Positions 5,989 to 14,477 are shown, counted from the first letter of the stretch. The stretch is 15,503 nucleotides of DNA from DATHWB01 sp040880725 (GCA_040880725.1 JBBDHV010000045.1:1-15503), one strand, 5' to 3'. Notes: generated from the letters alone by a model not told the origin. Made by a program: numbers and translations.

Positions 5989-8580
5989 TCAGTAGTTGGT
6001 CGCGGCGTCGCTCAGGTAGAGCTGCTCGCCGTCGGTGGCGGTATCGATGGCAGCCCGGACTTCGTTCTTCTGGAGGTCAAGTACGCGAAGGGTGTCGTTC
6101 TTCATCTTGGCGACGGCTTCGATGCGATGGAACGCGTCGCCGCACTCGACGGCGAATCGGGCGAGGCCTCGCAACTTGGGGAGAGCGTCTCCGAGGTGCA
6201 CGCCGTGGGGGTCCACGATGGAGACCCTGATGTCATCGTCCTCGCCGCTGAAGAAGAGGAAGTCCGGGGACATGCGCCGCCAGTTTCCCCGAGCGTCGAC
6301 GTAGGCGATGGCGAGGGAGTCGTTCGACGCACGCGAGGGGTTGCGATACCAGGCCCGGAAGCCGGGCTGACTCATCTCCGAGTCGAGGACCTCGACCTCC
6401 CATTTGTTCAGAGAGCCGACGGGGAACTCCCCGTCTTCGTCGGACATGAGGTGCAGCGTTCGCGTGGCGACCTTGCCACCGTCGGCATCTTCGGTCTCCT
6501 CGGCACGGACACGGGGCCGCAGGACCTCGATGCGCTGGGGGCTACGTGACATGCCGATTATCTCGTCGTAGGTAGCCCGGCGCTCATCCGACAGGTTCTT
6601 GATCGCTACCCGATACTCGGTGAGCCATCTCTTGGCGAGGTTGTCGGCTTCGTGGTCGAGTTCATCCTTGATCCCGGGAACCTGCGCAAGGGCAGCGACC
6701 ATCACGTGCGACTCAAGTAGACCGTCATCGTCATCTGTTGGTGCGGAGGTGTGGTCTGCGTACTTCCGTGCAAGGTCGAGTCCGAGGATGCGCCCAGCGG
6801 ACCTGAAGTCCGCCTCGATCGAGCGCTCATCTGCAACCTCCGTGAAGGTTCCCGCGGGACTCACCTCGCGAGCGAAGACACCGGCGACGAGGGTTTCGCC
6901 TGAGACCTCCAGTATCGCCTCACTGGCTGCCTCGACCTCGCTCTTGTGCTTGGCCGCGAGGCCGTCGAGGACCGCGAACAGCTGCCGGTAGGCGTCCTTC
7001 CGGGCGTCCGGCCGCAGGCCGTCCCGCGACAACGCCTGCGCCAGCGCCGACAGTCGTTTCGTGGGGCGCGCCGTCTTCCTTGGCAGCGTTTCCGAGGGCA
7101 GCTGATCGAAGGCATCCCACACGCTGTCTGCGAGGGAGAGGTTGACCTCCATGTCGACGGGGCTGACAAGAACCCGGCGACCCTCACCGCCCCCCGTTCC
7201 ACCCGTCCCGTCATCGCCGTCAGGTTTCTCTCCCAGGAGTACGCGCGCGACACCGGTAGCTGTCTTGAGGTTGAAATGAGGGAGCACGCACTCGACCGAG
7301 TTGAGGACGTCGTTTCCCGGGATGCGGCGGGCCAGCGGCGTCCGAACCATCCGTCCAAGCAACTGGGTGATGTGCGTCTCGTCTGTCGCCGGACGGAAAG
7401 ACACCAGGACTTCGGCGCGCGGGCAATCCCAGCCCGTCGAAATAGCGTCTTTGGCGAACAACACCCGTATGTGAGTCCGGTCCTGAACGGTCTCAGGGCT
7501 CACATGGGGCACGACATACTCGCCGAGTTCGATCGGCTTATGTTCGCCAAATACGTGTGCCATCGAGTCAGCCGGGAGGTCGGGCCACTCGCCTTGGATC
7601 GTTGAGAAGGCAGAGAGCAGCAGATCGTCCGACGGAGTGTTGGGCACCTGGACGACCATCAGCGGGACGACGAGGTCTCCCGTGCTGTCCTGCTGTTGTG
7701 CGTAGCCGCGCCACATGTCCGTGGCCTCCCTGACCTTGCGTGTTGCACGTGCCAACAGCACCGTGTCGAACTGGCCTGTTTCCATGGGAAAGTCGAGGCG
7801 GATGTCGTCCTTCAGCAGGCCCGACTCCTGAACCCGTGCAGGGTCCACGATCACCGACGGATAGTTCGTCCGTCCCTCGGCCTGCGCCATCGCCGCGTTG
7901 AACCGCTCCACCGTGGCCGAAATCCCCCACACGATCGGCACTGGCGGGACTCCGTTGGCGCCGTTCACGAGCCGCCGGACGATAGTCGTCTTCTCATCGC
8001 GCTCGGTCTTCGAAGCCGCCTTCATCCCCCGATGAGCCTCATCAAGGATCACATAGAGTGTGAGGTGCTCGTCCTCGATGGTGTTGCGGATGATGTCCCA
8101 CATCGTGAACGCGCGCAGATCTGGTGACGCGCTCTGATCGAACAGGGGGTCCTGCGTCTCTTCCTGCGCTCCCTTGACAAGCAGCGAGTTCCTGGACAGC
8201 TTCTGGGCGTTCAGGAAGTAGACGTTGCCGGGCTCCAACTTCTCTTGGCTGAAGGGATGCTCGATCACCGCGAGCCGGGAGTGGGCGATCCGATCCGAGG
8301 CATCCATGAGGCGAAACCGGGTCTGCTCGTTCAGGGAGGGATCGTCGGTGAACCACAGGACCACCGCGCCCGGGTCGGCTTCGAAGTCGAGGTCATCGTT
8401 GCCGTCGAACAGTGCCTCGATGACTGCCGCAGCCATGACCGTCTTCCCCGCCCCGGTGGTCGCCGTGAGCGAGAATGCCACTGGGCGACCCCGGCGATGC
8501 CAATCATTCCGGGCGTCGCCTAGGTTGCGGAGCACATCGGCGACCGCATCGTCCTGGTAGTCCTTGAGCGTGTACCGCAT
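5989..8580 (-). CDS. res: Type III restriction enzyme, Res subunit (DEAD/DEAH translocase with nuclease domain)
   Basis: ATP-dependent DNA translocase and endonuclease subunit that acts in complex with Mod on unmodified head-to-head sites. The 863-residue chain has a superfamily 2 helicase core: Walker A TTGAGKT at 41-47, DEAH box LDEAHRG at 179-185, motif III-like SAT at 221-223, and motif VI QLLGRMVRT at 406-414. A Gly/Asp-rich linker at about 453-467 is followed by a C-terminal nuclease-like region with SPDFLFF at 771-777 and IVDPHG at 788-793. The latter takes the place of the D/E-x-K half of the PD-(D/E)xK motif, and His stands where the Lys is expected. The ATG is 7 bp after the mod stop, so the two form one operon. 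The length is in the usual range for Res proteins. Confidence 0.9.
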   Translation of the reverse strand: MRYTLKDYQDDAVADVLRNLGDARNDWHRRGRPVAFSLTATTGAGKTVMAAAVIEALFDGNDDLDFEADPGAVVLWFTDDPSLNEQTRFRLMDASDRIAHSRLAVIEHPFSQEKLEPGNVYFLNAQKLSRNSLLVKGAQEETQDPLFDQSASPDLRAFTMWDIIRNTIEDEHLTLYVILDEAHRGMKAASKTERDEKTTIVRRLVNGANGVPPVPIVWGISATVERFNAAMAQAEGRTNYPSVIVDPARVQESGLLKDDIRLDFPMETGQFDTVLLARATRKVREATDMWRGYAQQQDSTGDLVVPLMVVQVPNTPSDDLLLSAFSTIQGEWPDLPADSMAHVFGEHKPIELGEYVVPHVSPETVQDRTHIRVLFAKDAISTGWDCPRAEVLVSFRPATDETHITQLLGRMVRTPLARRIPGNDVLNSVECVLPHFNLKTATGVARVLLGEKPDGDDGTGGTGGGEGRRVLVSPVDMEVNLSLADSVWDAFDQLPSETLPRKTARPTKRLSALAQALSRDGLRPDARKDAYRQLFAVLDGLAAKHKSEVEAASEAILEVSGETLVAGVFAREVSPAGTFTEVADERSIEADFRSAGRILGLDLARKYADHTSAPTDDDDGLLESHVMVAALAQVPGIKDELDHEADNLAKRWLTEYRVAIKNLSDERRATYDEIIGMSRSPQRIEVLRPRVRAEETEDADGGKVATRTLHLMSDEDGEFPVGSLNKWEVEVLDSEMSQPGFRAWYRNPSRASNDSLAIAYVDARGNWRRMSPDFLFFSGEDDDIRVSIVDPHGVHLGDALPKLRGLARFAVECGDAFHRIEAVAKMKNDTLRVLDLQKNEVRAAIDTATDGEQLYLSDAATNY

Positions 8581-8587
8581 CGGGGCC

Positions 8588-10723
8588 TCAGTCCCTGCTC
8601 GTGTTGATCGTGAAATTCGTCAGGTAGGACTCGTAGAGACGGACCGGCTCCACCTGGGCGGGCAGATCGGCGCAGACCATCTGGAAGCCCCGGTCGTCGT
8701 CGGTGACGATGAACGCCATCCGCACCGCCTCCGTGTCCGCGATAACGAAAAGAAACTTTTGCGAGGCGTCGAGGTCGAACAGCACTCCGTAGGTGTCGGC
8801 CACGTCGAAACCGTCGGCGACCTTGTCGATGCGTCGACCCACCGAGCCGGCCTTCAGCCACAGAAGTGGGGCGACGGCCTCGAACGAGCGGTTGTGGGCC
8901 ACAGGTCGGGGCGCTTCGTACGTCATCGTGAAGTACTCGACGTTCTCCTCGAACCCGTCCGCTATAGGGAACTCATCGGTGAATCTATAGTCACCCTGGA
9001 TTGGCTCACCTTCCGGAGTATGGCCGGTAATCGCGGCAGCTACACGAGGCTTCGTGATGTAATCGCAGATGCCCCAGCGCTCCCAATCGGGGTCGCCTGG
9101 CCGGAGGCCTCTCTCCTGAAGCGCCCGCTGTTCGTCACCCGCAACCTCGTTGTTCGTCACCATGATCGATCTTCGGCGGCCACCGTCTTGCCTGTTGAGG
9201 CGCATGACTGCGTGGGACGTGGTCCCTGACCCGGAGAAGAAGTCGAGAACGAGTGCCTCCGGCTTGGCGCCAACTGCGAAACGCAATGCGTCCTCGACCG
9301 CATACAGCGACTTGGGGTAGGGAAACTTGCGGCCGGGAATCAAGTCGCGGAGCATCGCGGTGCCGTGTCCCGATGTCGAATGAGACTGTTGGTTCCATAC
9401 GCTCAACGGCTGCCTTTGCGGAGTCACGCTTTGCAGAACTACCGCGCCGTCAGAATCGCGACCTGTCGCCACAAGGTCACCAGATGCGATTGCATCAATC
9501 TGCCCGGACATCAAGTAGTACGGAGTTCGCCCGCCCCCGTTCGGCTGCCCGAACCTCACGTACCCTCGTTCCAGGTAGTCATGGAGCTTCTCGACGCTCA
9601 ACGACCAGCGGCCATCGTTTCCGTCCTTTGAGATAGGCCACAGAATTGTCTCTCCTGGGGGGATGACCACTGTTCCGATATCGACACCCTCCGGCAGAGG
9701 GTCGCCGGCTCGTAGAAAGCGTCGAGTCTTCTCCTCGAAGTAGAGGGGATAGAACAGGTTGAAACGGCCGGATGTCTGCCCTGTTGATGCAAGCCTCAGC
9801 AGGCTCTTCCATCGGACACCAGCTTCTTTGGCGTTTCCCGCGTCTTGGCTAAGCATGTCCGATTGCCCGGCCGAAATCGTCGCTCCGCCATATCGCACGA
9901 AAAAGAGATACTCCTCGCAACGGGAAAACTCTCCTCGCCGCGGGTTCCCCTTGCGGTTAATGACTGTGGACACCATCTGGATGGCAGCGTCGGGAAACAT
10001 CTGCTCCAGGAGTAGGCCTAGCCGGAGGTACTCCCTCTCATCGATGGTCACGATGAGCACGGAGTCGTTCGGGTTGAGGAGACGCTTAGCCAGCTTGAGC
10101 CGGCGTTCCATCATCGCAAGCCACTTCGAATGGCGGTAGGCGTCGTCGCTGTCGACGTAGTCGTTGTTGTACTTCCAGTCCCGCGCACCGCTGTTGTACG
10201 GCGGGTCGATGTAGATTGCGTCGATCTTGCCCTCGTGCGTATACAGCAGTGCCTGAAGCGCGTGGTAGTTCTCTGCATTGATCACGGTGTGGAACGGCTT
10301 GTCCCCACCATGCTCGATCTTCCCGGTCGACACGAGGCCCGGGTAGACCGGATCGCGAAACTCAGCGACCACAACGAGGTCGTCGAGGCTCCGGCTGATG
10401 GTTACGGGTTCGTCGTCCTGGTCATCCCGCCGGACAAGGTCGGCCACCCGCCCGTCATCGGTCCGCCGGATCGCAGCCACCCGCCACAAGCGCCGGTCAA
10501 CGCTGCTCGGAGCTTGCCCTCGGTAGGGCAAGAACCGGACCTTGTCGCCTCGCCGGACGGGCCGGCCCGGCAGCTCCACGGTCTCAGGAATGTGCCGCTC
10601 GAAGCTCAGCCCGAACGCACGACGTCGGCTAAGCGCCTCTACCTCGCGCCGAAGATCCGCTGCCAGCTGAGGATCTTTTTCCTCGACTTCGCGCAGCAGG
10701 TTGCTCAACCTCGACACGTTCAC
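8588..10723 (-). CDS. mod: Type III restriction-modification methyltransferase, Mod subunit
   Basis: Site-specific DNA amino-methyltransferase (N6-adenine in most type III systems) that also gives Res its sequence specificity. In the 711-residue chain the catalytic motif IV DPPYN (173-177, DNA 10193-10207) precedes the AdoMet-binding motif DFFSGSGTT (494-502), which is the beta-class order. The roughly 300 residues between them hold the presumed target-recognition domain; the recognition sequence cannot be read from it. The N-terminal 120 residues are charged and helical, then a beta-rich segment. Start is GTG at 10723 after a G-rich stretch (GGGGGCGG), the only sensible start in frame. Codon use is less C-biased than in the transfer genes. 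It is first in the operon with res 7 bp downstream. Confidence 0.93.
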   Translation of the reverse strand: MNVSRLSNLLREVEEKDPQLAADLRREVEALSRRRAFGLSFERHIPETVELPGRPVRRGDKVRFLPYRGQAPSSVDRRLWRVAAIRRTDDGRVADLVRRDDQDDEPVTISRSLDDLVVVAEFRDPVYPGLVSTGKIEHGGDKPFHTVINAENYHALQALLYTHEGKIDAIYIDPPYNSGARDWKYNNDYVDSDDAYRHSKWLAMMERRLKLAKRLLNPNDSVLIVTIDEREYLRLGLLLEQMFPDAAIQMVSTVINRKGNPRRGEFSRCEEYLFFVRYGGATISAGQSDMLSQDAGNAKEAGVRWKSLLRLASTGQTSGRFNLFYPLYFEEKTRRFLRAGDPLPEGVDIGTVVIPPGETILWPISKDGNDGRWSLSVEKLHDYLERGYVRFGQPNGGGRTPYYLMSGQIDAIASGDLVATGRDSDGAVVLQSVTPQRQPLSVWNQQSHSTSGHGTAMLRDLIPGRKFPYPKSLYAVEDALRFAVGAKPEALVLDFFSGSGTTSHAVMRLNRQDGGRRRSIMVTNNEVAGDEQRALQERGLRPGDPDWERWGICDYITKPRVAAAITGHTPEGEPIQGDYRFTDEFPIADGFEENVEYFTMTYEAPRPVAHNRSFEAVAPLLWLKAGSVGRRIDKVADGFDVADTYGVLFDLDASQKFLFVIADTEAVRMAFIVTDDDRGFQMVCADLPAQVEPVRLYESYLTNFTINTSRD

Positions 10724-10757
10724 CCGCCCCCGTCGCTATTGGTCCGCACTCGCGGCA

Positions 10758-10772
10758 GGCGATCAGATCGCC
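10758..10772. promoter_or_regulatory. Palindrome upstream of mod, candidate operator
   Basis: GGCGAT-CAG-ATCGCC is a perfect 6-bp inverted repeat with a 3-nt centre, 35 bp upstream of the mod GTG. The position suits a regulator binding over the promoter, but no regulator gene is encoded next to it. It may be chance. Confidence 0.3.
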
Positions 10773-11054
10773 GAGCCTCGAGCTGAGTATCGATGACGGC
10801 GTCACGCGGCATCCAGCACCTGCCCGCAGACTTGGTCGAGAGCCTTCATGAGCCCCAGTATCCCCCGAACGTAGGCCGCAGGCGTGGAAATGGGCCTTCT
10901 GCCGGCAGATTCAATGGACGGTCGCGACCAGTGCCGCCGTCGGCGACCCTCAACATTCGAGCGGACGGCCGAGGACGGCCGCCAGGGCCACCCGCAGGCC
11001 GGCCCCTTTGATTCTGTAGAGAAGGTCCTCACAGGCGAACGTCCGACAGGGCTC

Positions 11055-11085
11055 GTTTCGACTAGCCGGAACATTCGGTCGAAAC
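11055..11085. repeat. Inverted repeat / hairpin downstream of the relaxase
   Basis: GTTTCGAC at 11055-11062 and GTCGAAAC at 11078-11085 are perfectly complementary across a 15-nt loop; CCG/CGG inside can add pairs if one side is bulged. It lies beyond the relaxase and its small following ORF on the minus strand, so it could terminate their transcript, though no T tract follows. A recombinase or relaxase binding site is an alternative. Confidence 0.4.
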
Positions 11086-11096
11086 ATCTTGGGATT

Positions 11097-11264
11097 TCAC
11101 GCGCTCGACGCCGCTCTTCCGGTGCGTTCGCTGGAACGTGAGTGGCTAGCGATGTGGTTCGCGACAGGCGCGAACGCGGCACGGACCAGGATGCGGGTCT
11201 CGAGTTGGCGCCTGGCTAAATGTGTGAGAAGGGCGACGTCTCCTGATGGGTCACGCTGAATCAA
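11097..11264 (-). CDS. Candidate 55-residue ORF coupled to the relaxase stop
   Basis: A TTG overlapping the relaxase stop as TTGA (11264-11261) opens a 55-codon frame ending at 11097. The product begins MIQRDPSGDVALLTHLARRQ and contains a plausible amphipathic helix up to about residue 37, then a Ser/Arg-rich tail. The protein-like part stops matching the relaxase shadow pattern only after the relaxase ends, which argues mildly for real coding. A TTG start and no visible ribosome site argue against it. No family recognised. Confidence 0.25.
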   Translation of the reverse strand: MIQRDPSGDVALLTHLARRQLETRILVRAAFAPVANHIASHSRSSERTGRAASSA

Positions 11265-14200
11265 CGGCCTGGGGCTTCTATGCCATGAACGGTGTCGGCG
11301 ATGAGAGTGTGCTGCACTCGCTCGACTGCGCGATGGGCTGTTATCCACGCCGCGTACTGCTCGACTTCAACACTGGGAGGCGTTGGTCCCAACAGATGCG
11401 CGGAGTCGTCGGGAACGTTGTACGAGGCCCGGTAGCGGACCACGCTGTCGACGATTCGATCCCACGCGTAACGACGATTGGCCTCGGCAGGTCGCTCCCC
11501 AATTGCATCAACGATCCATCGAGGTGGTTCGTAAGCAATCGCGGCGAGGCGGTCTCGGTGTCGGGCGTGCACCTCGCGGTGAAGGTCAACGTCCTTGACA
11601 AGAGCTGACTCGTGAGCGCCGATGCGACCTGGCCGAGGGGTCGTGGCTGCTGATCTTGCCAGGAGGACATCCAGTTCGGCGATGCGCTGGTTCAATTGTT
11701 TGTCAGAGAGGTTTTGAGGCCCTCGTCCGGTGTCGAGGGCCGCCCGCTCTGCAGCCGTGCGGCGAAGGGAGGCGATGAGGGCGGGCAGCCGTTCGGGGTG
11801 TTGGTGGGTCAGGTGCGTGCATTCGCTCTCGTCGATGTCCGGATCAGTGAGGTAGATCGTGTTCGCTTCCCGGCCTCGGCTCATGGTGACGTAGAGCCAT
11901 TCCCGGTCAACGCCGTCACCGGCAACCGTGTGGGCGCGGCGAGCAGTTGCGCCTTGGGCCTTGTGACCGGTGAGGGCGTAGCCCCAATCGAGGTTGCCCT
12001 CGTCGAGGTACCAATGTGGAACGGTCACCGTGCCGTTGCGGTCGAGCTCCAACGTGACGGTTCTGCGGTCCGTGTCTACAGCCGTGACCGTGGCGAGGTC
12101 CCCGTTGAGTACACCGAGTCTGTTGCGGTTTTTGAGGCACACTGCTCTGTCTCCGACCTGGAAGTTGCGGTCTCCAGTGTCTACTGATGGTCCGTGGAGC
12201 AGCCCAGATTCGGCGATGCGGGCGCGGGCCTGCCGATTGAGCTGATCAACAGTGTCATTGCGGTGGCCAATGAGCAGCACCTGGGCAGGGCCACCGGTTT
12301 CTCGCACGTCGTCGTACCAGGCGTCGACGGCCTGGCGGATCGTGTCGTCGCCGCTCGCCGCAACCCTGATCTTGCCGCGCCGGTCGTACATGGCCACCGC
12401 CCGAGAGATCGACCCGGTGCGGAGTTCGCTCAGGGCGGTGCGTTCCCAGTCCTGGTCCTGGCGGACGTTCTCGGTCAGCTCGACGGCGGGGAGGCGCGCT
12501 ACCAGTGCGGCGAAGAGGCCGCCAGCGTCGATCTCGGCGAGTTGATGATGGTCGCCGATGAGGATGAGTTTGCCGGATGCTTCTTCGACCAGGTCAGAGA
12601 CCTCGGCAAGTTGGCGGCTGCCCACCATGCCAGCCTCGTCGACAACAACGATCGCCCCTGACGGGAGGCCACCTGATGCCTTGGTTTCCCAGATGAACCG
12701 GGCGAGGGTCGCCGATGGAATGCCGGTTGCGGTCTCGAAGCCGGCGGCGGCCCGGGCGGCCAATGCAGTTCCAACGACGGGGGTCCCGGTTTCGGTGGCG
12801 AGTTCTTCGATGATGGTCATGACCGTCGTCTTGCCGGTCCCTGCAGCTCCGACTCCGATGTCGATGGCGTTGCCGGATCCGGTGAACTGATGGACCATCG
12901 CTCGCTGACCGTCGGTGAGGTCAGGGTGGACTGCTAGTGCGGCTTCGACCTGCGCCTCGGGAACGGTCCATCGTTCGGCTGCGAGGCCGTTCTGGGCGCG
13001 GTCGATGATCCGCTGTTCGATGGTGAGGAGTTCGGTGGTGGTGTAGCGGCGTTCGTGTATGAGTCCGGGGAAGATGTCACCGTTGCTGCGCCGCATCGTC
13101 GGTGGCTTCGTCGAGTTGACGAGTTCGAGGAGGTGGTCGCGTTCGGCGGGGTCGAGTTCGATCGGCAGGTCATTCAGTGAGTCGATTGTGGGGTGGATGG
13201 GGAGGATCGGGATCACGTCCGGACGATTGAGAAAGCGTTCGGCGAGGGCTTCGACGTGGCTTCGTCGTCCGCCTTCGGGGAGTGCCGCCGCTGCGGCTTT
13301 GATGGCGTCAGCTCGGCCGAACGTCGACGTCTGGGCGGTGAGCCCTTCAGCGGATGCCATCCTGTCGAGGATGGGGTCGGTGTCGGGGACGGTCACCTGT
13401 CGACTGTGATCCAGCACGGCGGTCACCGACTCGGGGGTGATTCCTACTTCGGCGCCCCGCTTCAGCCACACCGGCATGAGGCTGTCGACCGGGTGGTCTT
13501 GTTTGGGACCGCGCGTCGCCAGCGTGGCGATTTCGTTGGCGGCGGCGGTGTCTGCGTATCCGTGGGCAGTTCGCCATGACTCGATGTCCTGGCGTCTTTG
13601 TGAGAAGGCCATGATCTGATCGCGCGTGAATCCCTCGATGTCTGCCACGCCGTTGTTGACCGCCTGCCAGCGGACTCCGAGCCGTTCGGTGAGGCGGCTA
13701 CGGAGTTCGGATTCGTGGAGGTAGCCAGCGGCCAGTTTGTGCCGGTAGAGGAGACGCCCGTCGATGGCCCGCCACACCCCGTCGACCCCCTTCACCCGGT
13801 TTCCAACGACGACGTGGGTGTGGAGTTGGGGATCGTCGGCTCTGCTGGTGAACTCGGTGAACCATGCCGAGACGTAGCCGGTGGTGCGGATCGGCCAGGT
13901 TTCGATCCGTTGACGCGGTCGCCCATCGTCACCGAGAATCGGCTTCCCCTCGCGGTCCAGAACCGGTGTACGGGACGCACCCCTAGTCGACGACGCCACC
14001 GACTCCAGGTAGGACACGGCTTCGGCGGTGGACTCCTCGAAAGCCTCGACGACGTGGCGTCGAACCTCGTCGTCCCCGAAGGCCCACAGCAGCGACACCG
14101 ACTTGTCAGCCGAGAACGTCAGGTCCCAGGCAGCCACCCCGTCCTTGCGGAGCTGACGGCCAAGCTGTTCCCCTGTCGCCGGGTGCTGGCCGTCGAAGAG

Positions 14201-14371
14201 ACGTACCAGGCCCTCCGCCGACACGGTGCCCTTCAGCCCTTGTTCGACTGCGCCGCTGCCGTGCCAACGACCCGTGGCGGTTCCCCCTCGCAGGTAGTAG
14301 TCCTCCCGGGGTGTGATCTCACCCAGTTTCTGGAGGTAGTAGTCCTTTCGGGCTTTGGCGATGCTCAGCAT
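11261..14371 (-). CDS. MobF-family conjugative relaxase-helicase (TrwC/TraA-like)
   Basis: Nicks oriT, covalently binds the transferred strand and unwinds it. The 1036-residue chain starts MLSIAKARKDYYLQKLGE. The start at 14371 is set by GGGAGGG at 14383-14377, 5 nt upstream; the frame extends to 14440, but that stretch enters the IS end. Tyr pairs at 11-12 and 25-26 are the catalytic candidates. The metal site is DPQLHTHVVV at 180-189 with His184 and His186; the third ligand position, normally His 11 residues earlier, is Glu173. The helicase half has Walker A GAAGTGKTT near residue 510, Walker B VVVDEAGM, GDHHQL, and C-terminal GHKAQGAT and YVTMSRGR motifs. The gene runs toward the T4SS operon, from which it is separated by the restriction cargo. 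Length fits the family. Confidence 0.95.
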   Translation of the reverse strand: MLSIAKARKDYYLQKLGEITPREDYYLRGGTATGRWHGSGAVEQGLKGTVSAEGLVRLFDGQHPATGEQLGRQLRKDGVAAWDLTFSADKSVSLLWAFGDDEVRRHVVEAFEESTAEAVSYLESVASSTRGASRTPVLDREGKPILGDDGRPRQRIETWPIRTTGYVSAWFTEFTSRADDPQLHTHVVVGNRVKGVDGVWRAIDGRLLYRHKLAAGYLHESELRSRLTERLGVRWQAVNNGVADIEGFTRDQIMAFSQRRQDIESWRTAHGYADTAAANEIATLATRGPKQDHPVDSLMPVWLKRGAEVGITPESVTAVLDHSRQVTVPDTDPILDRMASAEGLTAQTSTFGRADAIKAAAAALPEGGRRSHVEALAERFLNRPDVIPILPIHPTIDSLNDLPIELDPAERDHLLELVNSTKPPTMRRSNGDIFPGLIHERRYTTTELLTIEQRIIDRAQNGLAAERWTVPEAQVEAALAVHPDLTDGQRAMVHQFTGSGNAIDIGVGAAGTGKTTVMTIIEELATETGTPVVGTALAARAAAGFETATGIPSATLARFIWETKASGGLPSGAIVVVDEAGMVGSRQLAEVSDLVEEASGKLILIGDHHQLAEIDAGGLFAALVARLPAVELTENVRQDQDWERTALSELRTGSISRAVAMYDRRGKIRVAASGDDTIRQAVDAWYDDVRETGGPAQVLLIGHRNDTVDQLNRQARARIAESGLLHGPSVDTGDRNFQVGDRAVCLKNRNRLGVLNGDLATVTAVDTDRRTVTLELDRNGTVTVPHWYLDEGNLDWGYALTGHKAQGATARRAHTVAGDGVDREWLYVTMSRGREANTIYLTDPDIDESECTHLTHQHPERLPALIASLRRTAAERAALDTGRGPQNLSDKQLNQRIAELDVLLARSAATTPRPGRIGAHESALVKDVDLHREVHARHRDRLAAIAYEPPRWIVDAIGERPAEANRRYAWDRIVDSVVRYRASYNVPDDSAHLLGPTPPSVEVEQYAAWITAHRAVERVQHTLIADTVHGIEAPGR

Positions 14372-14376
14372 CCGGA

Positions 14377-14383
14377 CCCTCCC
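14377..14383 (-). promoter_or_regulatory. Ribosome binding site deciding the relaxase start
   Basis: GGGAGGG on the minus strand lies 5 nt before the ATG at 14371. It selects this start over the longer open frame to 14440, whose extra codons read through the insertion-sequence end. Confidence 0.75.
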
Positions 14384-14414
14384 AGACGGCCGGCCAGGGC
14401 ACCCAAGGCAACTT

Positions 14415-14441
14415 TGAGGTTCCCCCGTTTCTCCGGACACG
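14415..14441 (+). repeat. Presumed left terminal inverted repeat of the IS3 element
   Basis: About 27 bp beginning TGAGGTTCCCCC and including TCTCCGGACACG, the typical layout of an IS3-family end. The matching right repeat is not in the window, so the boundary rests on resemblance and on position 63 bp before orfA. Confidence 0.5.
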
Positions 14442-14447
14442 TACCGT

Positions 14448-14462
14448 GGGGTGTGTCACCCC
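14448..14462 (+). promoter_or_regulatory. Small hairpin in front of the orfA ribosome site
   Basis: GGGGTG-TGT-CACCCC is a perfect 6-bp stem with a 3-nt loop ending just before GGAGAGGAG (14464-14472), the orfA ribosome site. IS leader hairpins can block translation from read-through transcripts; whether this one does is not shown. Confidence 0.35.
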
Positions 14463-14477
14463 TGGAGAGGAGAGACG

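Larger units (their letters stand above)
10724..11096. other. Intergenic region between the mod start and the relaxase end
   Basis: About 370 bp with no convincing gene; it must hold the mod promoter on the minus strand, though no clear -35/-10 pair is visible. A minus-strand open frame (11182-10802, GTG start) has mostly Arg/Ser/Pro-rich shadow-like sequence, but its last 30 codons (STPAAYVRGILGLMKALDQV and on) look protein-like. They could be the 3' remnant of a lost gene. Two inverted repeats lie inside and are listed separately, and CTGCCGGCAG at 10899-10908 is a perfect 10-bp palindrome. Confidence 0.5.

Noticed and set aside
5989..8580. Interpretation of the helicase gene as a stand-alone defence helicase (for example BREX- or DISARM-like)
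   Set aside because: The immediate mod partner 7 bp upstream, the gene order and the C-terminal PD-type nuclease region fit a type III restriction subunit better, and no other genes of those systems are present.
10802..11182. Minus-strand frame of 126 codons between relaxase and mod
   Set aside because: Most of it is Arg/Ser/Pro-rich and unlike a folded protein; only the last 30 codons look coding, so it is noted as a possible remnant, not called as a gene.
14372..14440. 23-residue N-terminal extension of the relaxase
   Set aside because: It would start inside the IS end and lacks homology to MobF starts; the ATG at 14371 has a good ribosome site and the family-typical N-terminus.
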